Counted from the first letter of the stretch, positions 51,992-61,909 are shown. The stretch is 64,000 nucleotides of DNA from Cupriavidus basilensis (GCF_008801925.2 NZ_CP062805.1:361365-425364), one strand, 5' to 3'. Notes: generated by a model from the letters alone, not told the origin. A program made the numbers and translations.

Positions 51992-54438
51992 AGTTAAAGC
52001 GCCGTCCCCTCTATGAGTTGGTGCCGTGGCTGACATCGATTACGCCGGAACTCGTCCTCAACAAGGATGGGTCGCTACTCGCTTCCTACGCGTTTCAGGG
52101 TGTGGACGCCGACAGCCCCGACAGCAATGACATCACGTCTGCGCGCAATCAGCTGGACCAGGCATGCCGTACGTTCGACAACCGGATTACCGCGTGGTGG
52201 AAGATCAGCCATCGGCGCGCTCGCGACTACGTTGAAGGAGAGTTCGCCTCGCAGGCCGACGAGCGTCTGGACGCCCTTAACCGGGCGCACATGACGACCG
52301 GCAAGTACTTCCACAATGCCCACTCGCTGGCACTCGCTTACACGCCGGAGAGCGGCATCGCGAAGTTCTTCGACAAGGCCGGTTTCCACATGACGGTCGG
52401 TGGCAAGTCCATCTACGCGGCGATCTTCGAGGCGACGAAGGACACGCTCTTCGCGCGCAGCGCCTTTGCCTTTGATCTGGAGAAGATCTCGACCGATGCG
52501 CGTCGCTTCGAGTCGATGCTCGACGCCTTCACCGGCGGCGTGCCGCGTCTGCGCACGCGCCGCCTTGTCATGCAGGAAAGCTACGCCGCCCTGCACCAGG
52601 CTGCCAATCCGAGCGTTCCGCCGAGGCGCATTCGCTACCCGGTGACGCTGCTCGACACCCACCTGACCGAATCCGAAGTGACCGTCGGCGCCGAGCGCCT
52701 GTTGTTCGAGTCCGCCCATGGCAAGCGGTACGCGGCAATCGTCGCCGTTAAGGAATGGATGAGCTTTCAGGAAGCGGCACTGGACAGCCTGATGCAGCTC
52801 GACGCCGAGCTCGATGTCTGCATCATGTATCGATTCCTCGACACGGCTCGCGCTGCGGCCTACATCGAAAAGGTGAGGCGCTTCTACAAGATGGCAGCGC
52901 TCAACATCCGCTCCATCCTGAAGCAGTACTTCGCCAAGGAAGAGGCCGAGAACGACGAGGGCCGCGAGGAACTGGCCAAGGAAGCTGGCAAAGCGCTCCA
53001 GCGGCTAACGGCCAAGAACACGCAGCACGGCTTTGCCAACATCTCCATCATCGTCTACGGTGATTCCGAGGCGGCCGTCGAGGACTCGGTCAGCGAGGTG
53101 GTTGGGGCGCTCACCAACGCTGGCTTCGGGGCAATCCGCGAGAAAGCCAATCTGATGGCCGCCTGGAACTCTACCCTGCCCGGCCGCTGGGACAAGCAGC
53201 GCCGACTGCAGTTCGTCGAGACGCCCGCGGTTTCCGACCTCGCCCCGGTCCGATCGGTCATGCCCGGCCCCTCGCGCAACGACTGGCTCTCGGACAAGGC
53301 AGGCAAGGAAGTGCCACCGCTGACCTGCCTGCCCACCCGCCATCGCACCGCGCAGCGTGTCGACCTGCACCAGCCCGGTGGAAATGCCCACCTGATCGTC
53401 ATTGGCCCAATCGGTGCGGGTAAGTCCGTGTTCCTGAACTTCCTGGTTTCCCAGGCTGGCAGGCACGAAGCTCGCCGCATCCGATTCGACAAGGACAGAT
53501 CCACTCGCATCACGGCGCTCCTGAGTGGCGGGAAGTTCATCGACATCACCGGCAAGTTCGAAGCGGCGACTCGGGTCAATCCGCTGTCGTTGTTGGCCGA
53601 TCCTATGAACTTCACCTACGTCTCCGAGTGGGTGACGCTGGCCATTGAGGACGACTCCTTCACGCTTTCACCCCAGCAACGCCAGGATATCTTCGAGGCA
53701 GTGAAAATCCTTGCCGGATATGGGCGAGAGAGCTGGACCCTGGGCCGGCTCGCAACGCTGCTGCACGACAGCTTGCGGGAACGTCTGCAAATCTGGCTGC
53801 AAGGCGGACAGTACGGGCATTTCTTCGACCATGCCGAAGACGCGTTCGAGATCAGCGACAACCTGTCCATCGAGATGGGGGATCTGTTCCTGAACTATCC
53901 GCGGGCGGGCGCGCTGTTCATGGACTATGCGTTTTATCGCATCAGCCAGAGCCTCGGCACGCGATACACGATCATCGAGGTGGAAGAGCTGGGCTTCTTC
54001 TTCACCAACAAACGGTTCTACGAGCGGTTCGAAATGTGGATCGTGACCATCCGCAAGCTCAATGCGGCGCTCTGGGGTGCGACGCAATCGCTCAAACAAC
54101 TGGCCCGGGTTGCCGACTTCGAGATCCTGAAAGAGAACGTCGGCAACTTCATCTACCTACCGAACAGCCAGGCGAACACCAGCAAGGACCTTTACAAGGA
54201 GAAGTTCGGCCTGACCGATGACCAGATCCAGATGGTCAACGATGCAGTACCGAATCGCGACTATCTGTGGATCACGCGCTCCCAGACCCGGATGCTGCAA
54301 AGCCCGTTCTCCGACGAGATGGTGGCGATGTTGCGCTCGGATGGTGTCGCGCAATCGATTCTTGATCGTCATTACGCGTCGGGTGCACCCGACTGGCAGC
54401 AAAGCTACGTGCGCGAAATGCTCGCGCGATCCGTCTAA
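51985..54438 (+). CDS. virB4: T4SS ATPase VirB4
   Basis: An 817-residue protein of the CagE/TrbE/VirB4 family. The N-terminal domain extends to about residue 420. The ATPase domain has Walker A VIGPIGAGKSVFLNF near 472, Walker B-like YTIIEVEELGFFFTNKRFYE near 660, and TQSLKQLARVADFEILKENV near 700. It is the largest motor of the channel and is required for pilus assembly. Confidence 0.92.
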   Translation: MLKLKRRPLYELVPWLTSITPELVLNKDGSLLASYAFQGVDADSPDSNDITSARNQLDQACRTFDNRITAWWKISHRRARDYVEGEFASQADERLDALNRAHMTTGKYFHNAHSLALAYTPESGIAKFFDKAGFHMTVGGKSIYAAIFEATKDTLFARSAFAFDLEKISTDARRFESMLDAFTGGVPRLRTRRLVMQESYAALHQAANPSVPPRRIRYPVTLLDTHLTESEVTVGAERLLFESAHGKRYAAIVAVKEWMSFQEAALDSLMQLDAELDVCIMYRFLDTARAAAYIEKVRRFYKMAALNIRSILKQYFAKEEAENDEGREELAKEAGKALQRLTAKNTQHGFANISIIVYGDSEAAVEDSVSEVVGALTNAGFGAIREKANLMAAWNSTLPGRWDKQRRLQFVETPAVSDLAPVRSVMPGPSRNDWLSDKAGKEVPPLTCLPTRHRTAQRVDLHQPGGNAHLIVIGPIGAGKSVFLNFLVSQAGRHEARRIRFDKDRSTRITALLSGGKFIDITGKFEAATRVNPLSLLADPMNFTYVSEWVTLAIEDDSFTLSPQQRQDIFEAVKILAGYGRESWTLGRLATLLHDSLRERLQIWLQGGQYGHFFDHAEDAFEISDNLSIEMGDLFLNYPRAGALFMDYAFYRISQSLGTRYTIIEVEELGFFFTNKRFYERFEMWIVTIRKLNAALWGATQSLKQLARVADFEILKENVGNFIYLPNSQANTSKDLYKEKFGLTDDQIQMVNDAVPNRDYLWITRSQTRMLQSPFSDEMVAMLRSDGVAQSILDRHYASGAPDWQQSYVREMLARSV

Positions 54439-54449
54439 GGAAAGTTCCA

Positions 54450-55187
54450 GTGAACAAGTGGTTCATCAAGGCCGCGGTCGCGGCATCCCTTCTTGTTTCG
54501 TCGGTGGCCCACGCCAGCGGGCTTCCCGTTATCGATGTGGCCAATCTGGTCCAGACGACGCGGACCGCCCTGCAATCGCTGAAAACGGAGATCTACGAGA
54601 ACACAAACATTGCCTATCAATACCGGATGATGGCCAACCAGCTGCTGCAGGCCACCGGCATGGACCCCGTGCACCTGGCTGAACAGCTGGACGCCATCAA
54701 GGACGACATCGGCAAATACGACGTCTACGGCGTGACGCTGAAGGATCTCTATGGCACGGTTTCCGAGAATGCCGACTACCTGAGCAAGGTTCAGAGCATG
54801 GTGGCCGCATCCGGCAAATCCAGCGGTCAGTGGCTTGAAGATCAGCGCACGCTTCTCACCAACGGCGACAAGACCGCGAAGAACCTGTTCAACCTGGGCA
54901 ACAGCGTCGTCAAGAACGTGCAGACCCAGGCGAAGCGACGCCAGAAGATCCAGAAGGAAATGAAGCTGACTGGAACGGCACAAGCTGCTGCCGAAGCGAC
55001 GAATGAGATGCTGGATGTCCTCGCAAACCAGAACTCCGATCTGCTGCAGATCATGAGCGCCAAGACGCAGTCAGACGCCGACAAGGATCAAAAGGCACTG
55101 GCCGTCGAGGCCGAGTCGGTAGACGTCGCGCGCCGGCTGCAGGCAGAACGCGAACAGCAACGTCAGCGCATCCTGAACCTGAAATGA
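54450..55187 (+). CDS. virB5: T4SS minor pilin VirB5
   Basis: A 245-residue protein from a GTG at 54450 with AAGGAAA upstream. A signal peptide (FIKAAVAASLLVSSVAHAS) is followed by an all-helical body (QTTRTALQSLKTEIYENTNI, QLLQATGMDPVHLAEQLDAI) as in VirB5/TrbJ. It sits at the pilus tip and aids host contact. Confidence 0.82.
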   Translation: MNKWFIKAAVAASLLVSSVAHASGLPVIDVANLVQTTRTALQSLKTEIYENTNIAYQYRMMANQLLQATGMDPVHLAEQLDAIKDDIGKYDVYGVTLKDLYGTVSENADYLSKVQSMVAASGKSSGQWLEDQRTLLTNGDKTAKNLFNLGNSVVKNVQTQAKRRQKIQKEMKLTGTAQAAAEATNEMLDVLANQNSDLLQIMSAKTQSDADKDQKALAVEAESVDVARRLQAEREQQRQRILNLK

Positions 55188-56233
55188 GCCACGCCTCGCT
55201 GATCCGACACAGCCTCTGTGCGATGCTCACCGCGCTCGTCTTCAGCTTCCTCACCCTCTTTTCCTGCGTTGCCGTCGCGCAGGAAGCGATCAGCAGTGGG
55301 GATAGCGCCACGGCTGCAAGTGCTGGCGCACCTGGTGAGGTCGGTCAAGGCATCAAGAAGGCGCTGGACAAGATGAACGGCCTGCGAAGCGGGCTCATCC
55401 AGGCTGCAGTTTGGCTCAGCGAGCGGACGCGACCTGACGCCAACAAGATCGCATTCGGACTCGGGGTAATCACCCTCGTCTTCGCCGGCCTACGATTCGC
55501 GGCAACGAGCGACGCAGTATCCGCGTGGACGGATCTCTTTGAGACCTTTCTGGTAGTTGGCATCTTCGCGTCTCTCTACGCCAGCTACACCAGCTTTGCG
55601 CCCGGGCTGTTTGTTTGGTTCAACGATCTCGCCCAAGCTATCAACGGGGGGGTAGACATCTACAACGTCCCAATCTCGTTGGCAAGGACCGGAGGTAGCT
55701 TCTACGACTCCGTGCTGAGGACACTACTCGCGGGGTTCGCCAACCCACTCAAACTGATTGATGCCGTCGTCTCAGCGATTCTGTTCGGCTTGGCATTCAT
55801 TGCGGTGCTGATTGCGGCCTTGATCTACTCGTGGTTCATTCTGGTGGGTCACCTGCAGGTAGCCGTAGGCATCGTGGTGGGCCCACTAGCCGTCGCATTT
55901 GGCATGGCGGACGTCTCCCGAAAATACTTCACAGCGTGGCTGGACTACATGGTTACAGGATCGATGTATATGGTGGTCGCCGCCATCATCTCTCAGCTGG
56001 TGAGCGCCACACTGCTCAGCATCGTCTCAGACGTTGGCAACATCGGCACGGACACGCTTCTTGCTGCAAGCTACGCACTCAGTATTGCCATCCTATTGGG
56101 CTTTGTCGCGCTGGAGATTCCGAAGATCGCCGGATCTCTCTTCGGAACTGGTGGCGGGGTGAGTGGCACCGGTGGCATGAAGATGTTTGGGCGCGGAGCC
56201 TGGAACCTCGGCAGGAAGTTGGCAGGGAAATGA
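55184..56233 (+). CDS. virB6: T4SS polytopic channel protein VirB6
   Basis: A 349-residue protein with a signal-like first segment and at least five membrane helices (IAFGLGVITLVFAGLRF, FLVVGIFASLYASYTSF, AVVSAILFGLAFIAVLIAAL, MYMVVAAIISQLVSATLLSI, SYALSIAILLGFVALEI). It fits the VirB6/TrbL family. Its ATG overlaps virB5 (ATGA), and its stop overlaps the relaxase start. Confidence 0.85.
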   Translation: MSHASLIRHSLCAMLTALVFSFLTLFSCVAVAQEAISSGDSATAASAGAPGEVGQGIKKALDKMNGLRSGLIQAAVWLSERTRPDANKIAFGLGVITLVFAGLRFAATSDAVSAWTDLFETFLVVGIFASLYASYTSFAPGLFVWFNDLAQAINGGVDIYNVPISLARTGGSFYDSVLRTLLAGFANPLKLIDAVVSAILFGLAFIAVLIAALIYSWFILVGHLQVAVGIVVGPLAVAFGMADVSRKYFTAWLDYMVTGSMYMVVAAIISQLVSATLLSIVSDVGNIGTDTLLAASYALSIAILLGFVALEIPKIAGSLFGTGGGVSGTGGMKMFGRGAWNLGRKLAGK

Positions 56234-57492
56234 TGACCCCTCACATTCACCTTTCCGCTTCCGATCTCCTTTCCTCCCAGGCAGACCGCGTCGCGCTCAT
56301 CCGACAGTACGCCAACGAAGCGGATGGCGCGGACTTCAACAGCAAGTGGCTTGATGTGCTGGAGCGTTGTGCGACGTGGTTCTCCAGCATGCCGCTGCGC
56401 CACAACGAGCACGCCGAGGCCGGTGGTGCGTTCCGGGCAACGGTTGAGGCGGCCTACTTCGCCATGCGCCTGTCTGGCGCACAAAAGTTCGCGGCCAATC
56501 AGACGTCCGAACGGCGCAGGCAGTTGGAACCGCAATACCTGTATGCGCTGTTTCTCGCCGCCTGCTGCTCCCGCCTTGATGAGTCATGCCGACACTTCAA
56601 ATTCTTTCGGGATAGGGATGGGGCGGAGTGGATCCCCGCCGTGCATGGAGCTTTCGGTCCGTGGCTAAGCGATGACACGTATCGCGTCACCCGTCGCGAT
56701 GCGGTGCTCCCACTGGAGCGCATGCGCACCGCGTTGCTGGCGCGCGAGATTCTTGGTGCGGACCGGCTCGCACAGTTCGACGGCCAGGTCCTCGCTGATC
56801 TTTTTGGCGCCATCAACCCCGAGCCTCGACCGACCGGACTCGAGACCTTGCTTCAAAAGGTTGTCCGGCAGGCCATCGACACAGTGACACAGTTCGAGAT
56901 CAAAGCCCGCCGCGCCGCCTTTGCGCCCGACAGGACGCCTGCACCGAGTGTCGAAGCGCTAGCCGCCGCGGTAGATTCGACCCAGATCAAGGCACCCGCC
57001 CCACCAGCACCGGCGCAAGCCGATTCGACACCCGGCCCGGAGAACGCGAGCACCGTGGTGGTGTCGCAGATGGAGAAGGAAGCAGGCCCTGGAACTGGCG
57101 AAGCCCAGTCTCAAGCCGAGACAGCCGAAGGCACGCAACGCGAGGTAGCGCGAAGCATCGTACAACTCGACGGCACCAAGTCGCTGCGCCCCGATCAGGC
57201 TGCCGACCCCTTCAAGGAAGCCTTGGAGGGTGCGTCCAACCTGATGCGCGAGTTCTTCAGGGCGCTAGCACAGGACGTGTCAGCGGGAAAGGTGAAAGTA
57301 TCGTGGGTCGATAACAAGCTGGCAATTAGCAAGCGCATGCTCGGCAATTACGGCATCGCGTCCGAGACGCTCATCGACAACCTTCGCAAGTTCCAGCTGC
57401 TCTACAAGATCGTCGGCCAAGACATCCTTCTGGTTGACAAGGTGGCGAACCTCATTGCGTCCCCTCCGCAATCCCCAGAGAGCAGCGAGTGA
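56230..57492 (+). CDS. MobH-family (TraI_2-like) relaxase with degenerate HD motif
   Basis: A 420-residue protein. Residues about 40-190 follow the TraI_2 domain of MobH relaxases (WFSSMPLRHNEHAEAGGAFR, AKFAANQ...LYALFLAACCSRLDESC, WIPAVHGAFGPWLSDDTYRV). Residues about 330-415 match the helical/winged TraI_2_C domain (LMREFFRALAQDVSAGKVKV, LLYKIVGQDILLVDKVANLI). The HHARPGG and HDIGK-type metal-binding signatures are replaced by HAEAGG and SRLDES, so the usual metal site looks incomplete. A Pro/Ala-rich linker joins the domains. It overlaps virB6 and virD4, consistent with a transfer role. Confidence 0.65.
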   Translation: MMTPHIHLSASDLLSSQADRVALIRQYANEADGADFNSKWLDVLERCATWFSSMPLRHNEHAEAGGAFRATVEAAYFAMRLSGAQKFAANQTSERRRQLEPQYLYALFLAACCSRLDESCRHFKFFRDRDGAEWIPAVHGAFGPWLSDDTYRVTRRDAVLPLERMRTALLAREILGADRLAQFDGQVLADLFGAINPEPRPTGLETLLQKVVRQAIDTVTQFEIKARRAAFAPDRTPAPSVEALAAAVDSTQIKAPAPPAPAQADSTPGPENASTVVVSQMEKEAGPGTGEAQSQAETAEGTQREVARSIVQLDGTKSLRPDQAADPFKEALEGASNLMREFFRALAQDVSAGKVKVSWVDNKLAISKRMLGNYGIASETLIDNLRKFQLLYKIVGQDILLVDKVANLIASPPQSPESSE

Positions 57493-59348
57493 TGCACCAC
57501 TACATCAATCACTTTCGGCCCATTTATGAATTCCGGGCCGCGATCGGGTGGCTTCTTGCCGCAGCTTTGATGTTGCTAAGCGATATGCCGAGCGCCGGGT
57601 ATTTTTCCCTGTTCTGCGTTGGCATGCTGCTGTTCCGGTCTACACAGGTTTGGCGCGCGCTGAAGTTTCGGCTGGCCATCTCCACCAAGTGGCTTGCGGT
57701 CCTTCCGATCGAGGCGCTCCTCGCGCTGAGCGCTCGCATACGAAAGACCGACGATGCCATGTATCTTGGCACTGGCTTTGAGTGGACACAGAAGCATTGC
57801 CAGATCGCGCACGACATCCTTCGCATGCCGTCAAGCGATATTCCCGGCTTGCCGCGGTGGCTGCCGCAGCCTATAGTGGAGCGCGTCGAGAAACTGCTCG
57901 CGCCTGCGGGCAGCATTGCCGACCATTCGCCCCAGGGCAAATCATGGATACACGGCATGGAGCCGAAGAAGATCCAGGTGCCCTTTCACTACAAGGCGAT
58001 GCCCGGCCATACATCGGTAAGCGGGACGACCGGCTCAGGCAAGACCCGGACCTACGAGGTCATTTCGACCCAGGTCATCCACAATCCCAACGACGTTTTA
58101 ATCGTCATCGACCCGAAAAATGACGGCGAGTGGGTCGCACGTGTCAAGCGCGAGTGTGAGCGCACTGGGCGCAAATTTCTCTACTGGAAGCAGGCCGCTC
58201 CCTCGCAGTCCATCCGCCTGAACCCGTTAGAAAATTGGTCTCAACCCTCGGAAATCCCAACTCGCATCGCCCAGCTGATGGAGGAAGGACCCTTCCGCCA
58301 GTTCGCATTCTTGTTCATCGACCGCGCGGTAAAGGGCGAACTCTACGTCGGCGACAAGCCGAACCTGCGGTCAATCCTTCAATACGCCCAGAACGGCATT
58401 AACAATCTTCTGGATCGGGCCCTGCAGCGCTTCTTCCCTGAAGCCGGCAAGCCGGATTGGGAAGAGGAGGTGATGGGCTACATGCAACAGGCCGGCCAGC
58501 GCCCAGGCGGCACGCGCTTGGACGGGATGGCCCGGCTCTACATCGAGCGCTTCTCCGACAAGGGGAATGGCCACGAGGCTATCGATGGCCTCATCGCCAC
58601 GTTCCAGCACGATCGGGACCACTACGGCCGCATCATCGCCTCTGCCCTGCCGTTGCTCCAGATGCTGGCCACCGGCGAGACGGGCCTCATGCTGGCGCCA
58701 AAGGCAGACGACTTCGACGATGACCGTGAGATCTGGGACATCGATAAGGTCATCAAGCAGAAGGCGGTGCTCTATGTCGGTGCGGATTCGCTCTCCAACT
58801 CTATGGTGGCCCAGGCTGTCATGTCGATGCTGCTAGCCGACATCGCTTCCGTCGCCGGTTCCATTTACAACTTCTACAAGAAGCCTCCAGAGATCGTCCT
58901 GATCGTCGACGAGGCAGCCGAGGCGATCAACGAGCAGATGCTGCAGATCCTGAACAAGGGCCGTGGCGCAGGCTTCAAGGCATTCGTCGCCTACCAGACA
59001 CGCTCGGACTTCACCGCCAAACTGGGAAACGTGGCGAAGATGCAGCAGGTTTTAGGCAATCTGAACAACCAGCTCGTCTTACGATTGGAAGATATCGACA
59101 CGGCCGAGTGGTTCTGCGAGAAGGCTGGCACCACGGCCATCCGGAATGTCGTGGTGTCGAGCAGCACAAGCACTGGCACCGAGGCGCATGTCGGGGAGTT
59201 CAGCGGTTCCGTGTCACGTTCGACCCAGCTTGAGAAAGCGCCATTGATTCCGCATGAGTTGATCATGCAGTTGCCCAACCTGCAGTACTTCCTGCGTATC
59301 TCCGGTGGCTCCGTCTACCAGGGTCGAATTCCAATTATCCAAGGTTAA
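57489..59348 (+). CDS. Coupling protein VirD4/TraD
   Basis: A 619-residue protein. Two membrane helices lie near the N-terminus (AIGWLLAAALMLLSDM and YFSLFCVGMLLFRS), then Walker A SVSGTTGSGKTRTYEVISTQ near 178, IVIDPKNDGEWV, Walker B PPEIVLIVDEAAEAINEQM near 470, and a C-terminal KLGNVAKMQQVLGNLNNQLV. It is of TraD/TraG type with a distribution typical of MobH elements. It brings the relaxase-DNA complex to the channel. It overlaps the relaxase stop by four bases. Confidence 0.9.
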   Translation: MMHHYINHFRPIYEFRAAIGWLLAAALMLLSDMPSAGYFSLFCVGMLLFRSTQVWRALKFRLAISTKWLAVLPIEALLALSARIRKTDDAMYLGTGFEWTQKHCQIAHDILRMPSSDIPGLPRWLPQPIVERVEKLLAPAGSIADHSPQGKSWIHGMEPKKIQVPFHYKAMPGHTSVSGTTGSGKTRTYEVISTQVIHNPNDVLIVIDPKNDGEWVARVKRECERTGRKFLYWKQAAPSQSIRLNPLENWSQPSEIPTRIAQLMEEGPFRQFAFLFIDRAVKGELYVGDKPNLRSILQYAQNGINNLLDRALQRFFPEAGKPDWEEEVMGYMQQAGQRPGGTRLDGMARLYIERFSDKGNGHEAIDGLIATFQHDRDHYGRIIASALPLLQMLATGETGLMLAPKADDFDDDREIWDIDKVIKQKAVLYVGADSLSNSMVAQAVMSMLLADIASVAGSIYNFYKKPPEIVLIVDEAAEAINEQMLQILNKGRGAGFKAFVAYQTRSDFTAKLGNVAKMQQVLGNLNNQLVLRLEDIDTAEWFCEKAGTTAIRNVVVSSSTSTGTEAHVGEFSGSVSRSTQLEKAPLIPHELIMQLPNLQYFLRISGGSVYQGRIPIIQG

Positions 59349-59355
59349 AAGGTCA

Positions 59356-59862
59356 ATGCGCACCAGCCTGTTCCGACAAATCGCCAAGGAATACAAACTC
59401 TCCGCGAAGCTCTCGCCCGTTTTCATCGTCTCGCCAGACCTGGACGACGTATGCACGCGGGTAGTCGAATACATCGGCGTGAACTTCCGCGTGCGTGAAG
59501 ACCCGTTGGTCAAGGAGATGCTAACAGACGCTATCGCCGCCTGGCGCGCCGCTCGAAAGCATGGTGACGCCAACGCGGCCTTCATGAAAGGTCTGTTCGG
59601 CCGTGCCCACGATCTCTACGCCAAGCGCTACGCCGCATTCAAGGGCGAGAAGTACAACGTTTGGTATCCCTATCACGAGTCGATCCCCTCTTTCGAGCAA
59701 CGCCAGCCCATCGGCTACGTCTGCCAGGTGGTAGACGAACCAGTTCCCGGGAATGTGACGCAGCGATGCGCAGCATTCCAGTTGGCCGCACGCGTGCTGA
59801 CCGGGTACAGCTTTACCCGCTACTTCGAGAACTACGATGTCGCTCGAGACTTTGCATACTAA
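59356..59862 (+). CDS. Transfer-operon protein of unknown function
   Basis: A 168-residue predicted soluble protein starting seven bases after the coupling gene (MRTSLFRQIAKEYKLSAKLS). It is helical in the middle (DAIAAWRAARKHGDANAAFM) and has no recognised motif. In related elements a small gene follows traD at this place. It overlaps the next gene by 26 bases. Confidence 0.6.
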   Translation: MRTSLFRQIAKEYKLSAKLSPVFIVSPDLDDVCTRVVEYIGVNFRVREDPLVKEMLTDAIAAWRAARKHGDANAAFMKGLFGRAHDLYAKRYAAFKGEKYNVWYPYHESIPSFEQRQPIGYVCQVVDEPVPGNVTQRCAAFQLAARVLTGYSFTRYFENYDVARDFAY

Positions 59863-60130
59863 GGCGAGGCAATCGCTCGCTTCGCTGCGCAAGACCCAGC
59901 CGCGGATCGCCGCACGGCTCTTTCGCGTCGACGAGGCACTCGCGTTCGAAATGCAGGCGTGGATTTCCGCAGGGAATGCGGATACCCCGATACCAAGCGC
60001 ATTCCTGCTCGGCAACGCGGCCCCGTGCTTCGCGCTGATTGGCATTGCGGCGCGTAAGCCGGCATTGTTCTGGGGCGCGCTCGCTGCGATCCCTGCGCTG
60101 CCTGTTCTGCTCGCTCTGCACTGGATCTGA
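59837..60130 (+). CDS. Small membrane protein of the transfer operon
   Basis: A 97-residue protein (MSLETLHTKARQSLASLRKT) with a cytoplasmic helical start and two hydrophobic segments (NAAPCFALIGIAARKPALFW, GALAAIPALPVLLALHWI). No family is recognised. It is translationally overlapped with the preceding gene and followed three bases later by the DUF4400 gene. Confidence 0.6.
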   Translation: MSLETLHTKARQSLASLRKTQPRIAARLFRVDEALAFEMQAWISAGNADTPIPSAFLLGNAAPCFALIGIAARKPALFWGALAAIPALPVLLALHWI

Positions 60131-60133
60131 GCC

Positions 60134-60751
60134 ATGGCCAACAGTCGATTCGTCTCCCATGTTCGGATGTGGATGCTAGCCGCGCCGCTGATGATATGTG
60201 CCATCGCTCCGTTCATACAGGACGATGCCGTATTCGAAGTGAGTGAAGCGGAACAGGGTTCGGTTGAACATGTGCTCGGACAGCCCAAGGCGGACAAGGC
60301 AACGATGTTGGCTAACGACCGCTTTGATCGATGGTTTGTCCGGTCTGGTGCGTTGCGCGCATCGTTCTCCGGCTCGGATGCGAACACGGCGCTACCCGAT
60401 GCCGGCGCATCCGAATTTGGGCGTGGTTGGATGCGGCACTTCTGGTTGACCATCTATCGAGCGGTCTATCGGTCGGCGGTTGCGCATTACTGGCTGTTTG
60501 GCGGCATGGTGCTGCTTGCTGCGCTGCTCAACGACGGCGCCGTGTCGAGAAGGATCCGAGCCGCCGGCGCTGGGTTCGCGAACCCGGTGACGTTCCATGT
60601 CGCCGCACATGGCTTGCTGCTGTGCTTCGGCTTCGGTGCATCCGCCCTGCTGCTTCCGATTTCCCTGCTGGCCTACTGGTGGACCTTAGGCGTCTGCCTG
60701 GTCGGCTTGCTCAGCTGGCGCCTTGCGGCGTCATTTCATGTCGGCAAGTAG
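60134..60751 (+). CDS. DUF4400 conjugation-associated membrane protein
   Basis: A 205-residue protein with an N-terminal helix (VRMWMLAAPLMICAIAPFI), a periplasmic loop, and three C-terminal helices (WLFGGMVLLAALLNDGAVSR, FHVAAHGLLLCFGFGASALL, LLAYWWTLGVCLVGLLSWRL). The signature DGAVSRRIRAAGAGFANPVTF matches DUF4400, which accompanies TraD in MobH-type plasmids and integrative elements. It probably assists coupling-protein function in the inner membrane. Confidence 0.8.
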   Translation: MANSRFVSHVRMWMLAAPLMICAIAPFIQDDAVFEVSEAEQGSVEHVLGQPKADKATMLANDRFDRWFVRSGALRASFSGSDANTALPDAGASEFGRGWMRHFWLTIYRAVYRSAVAHYWLFGGMVLLAALLNDGAVSRRIRAAGAGFANPVTFHVAAHGLLLCFGFGASALLLPISLLAYWWTLGVCLVGLLSWRLAASFHVGK

Positions 60752-60808
60752 TCGACACCATCTTTCTGAATGCCAAAGGCCAAGTGGCTGGCCATCCAAG
60801 GAGAAATT

Positions 60809-61654
60809 ATGACCACTACCGATCTAATCCCTGCCGAGCTGCCCGCTACGGTCAGCGAACTGCTTGATCAGCCACTGGCCGCTGTTGCGGTCGACGTTGC
60901 CGGCACCGCGGATCGGCCCGATGACGTCGAGTCGGAGCTGCTTGAGATGGAGGCGTCTGCCGACGCCCTGCGGAAGGAAGGCATCATTTCAACGGCTGAC
61001 CTGGAGAAGAAGAAGGCAGAGGTCGAGCGCACCCGCAAGCTGTTCCGCGAACTCTCGCCGGCAGACCGCCAAGCCATCGTTCGCCGGCGTCGCGAACTGG
61101 GTCGTCAAATTCTCGAGCGCGAGCTCGCTGGCGCGGCTGTCGTGGCCGTCGGACTGAAGTTGAATCACACCCGACTGCGGCCGCTGTTCGAGCAATGGTG
61201 GCCGTACATGAACCGCATGTCGCTCAACCTGCAGCGCTTCGGTCAGTCGACCTTCTCGCGCAGCGAATTATCGACCATCGAAACGTTCCTGGAGCGTGAG
61301 TTGGCAAAGCTCGAGGACTATGTCGACGAGCAGCTGCGCGTCGCAACCGCCTACCGCCAGCAACGCGAGCAGGAGATGCGGGCCAAGGACGACATCGTTT
61401 TCGAACCGACGATTACGCGGCCGTCCGTCGAGCTGGAGGTCCAGGCCTACTCTCGCTTTGCCGTCCGAGCGCTTCAGGTCCTCATCAAGTTCGACCAAAC
61501 CATGGACCAGTTCGATTTCATGGTCTGGAACGGGATCCGCGACATGACGGACGTCAATGACGAGGTCACGAGGTTCCTGCGAAAGTTCCAGCCGCTCGGC
61601 CTCCGCTGCTATACGACACACCTGAAGCTGATGACCACCGTTCGCGGCGTCTGA
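60809..61654 (+). CDS. Unknown protein, possibly DUF1845-like
   Basis: A 281-residue soluble, mainly helical protein with AAGGAGAAATT before the ATG at 60809. It has an acidic N-terminal part with a coiled-coil segment (AEVERTRKLFRELSPADRQA), a central helical region and a C-terminal FAVRALQVLIKFDQTMDQFD that recalls DUF1845 proteins of conjugative elements (a family that includes the IncC regulator AcaB). That resemblance is weak. It ends the transfer gene run. Confidence 0.5.
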   Translation: MTTTDLIPAELPATVSELLDQPLAAVAVDVAGTADRPDDVESELLEMEASADALRKEGIISTADLEKKKAEVERTRKLFRELSPADRQAIVRRRRELGRQILERELAGAAVVAVGLKLNHTRLRPLFEQWWPYMNRMSLNLQRFGQSTFSRSELSTIETFLERELAKLEDYVDEQLRVATAYRQQREQEMRAKDDIVFEPTITRPSVELEVQAYSRFAVRALQVLIKFDQTMDQFDFMVWNGIRDMTDVNDEVTRFLRKFQPLGLRCYTTHLKLMTTVRGV

Positions 61655-61909
61655 CTGTCCGCCTGCACGGTCCCGCTCAGTCACACCAAGTCCCACCAAG
61701 CCCTAGTTTCTACCCTCCGTTTAGAAGTAAGAGGATTGGCACTCTGTGGGACGCAGTGCCACTTGGTGATGGCTAGTGGGACCACGTGAGACATGATCTC
61801 ACTTTCGAACGTATCAACAGACGTCGACATCTGCCCCGAGGTACCACTTCGGGGTACTTGCTGTTTTGAACCGGCACCAAGTGCCACTTACTGCCACACT
61901 GCGATCGCC
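61655..61909. promoter_or_regulatory. Repeat-rich promoter region of the helicase gene
   Basis: The motif AAGTCCCA (61688) and related AAGTGGCA in inverted form (TGCCACTT at 61757 and 61882), GTGGGAC twice (61746, 61777), and CACCAAG twice (61684-61700) crowd 200 bases. The AAGTCCCA form also occurs twice before parM. They are probably operator half-sites. Confidence 0.5.

Noticed and set aside
61793-61909. N-terminal extension of the helicase from 61793
   Set aside because: The added residues are translated from the repeat-rich promoter region, and the helicase Q-like motif follows closely after the ATG at 61910.
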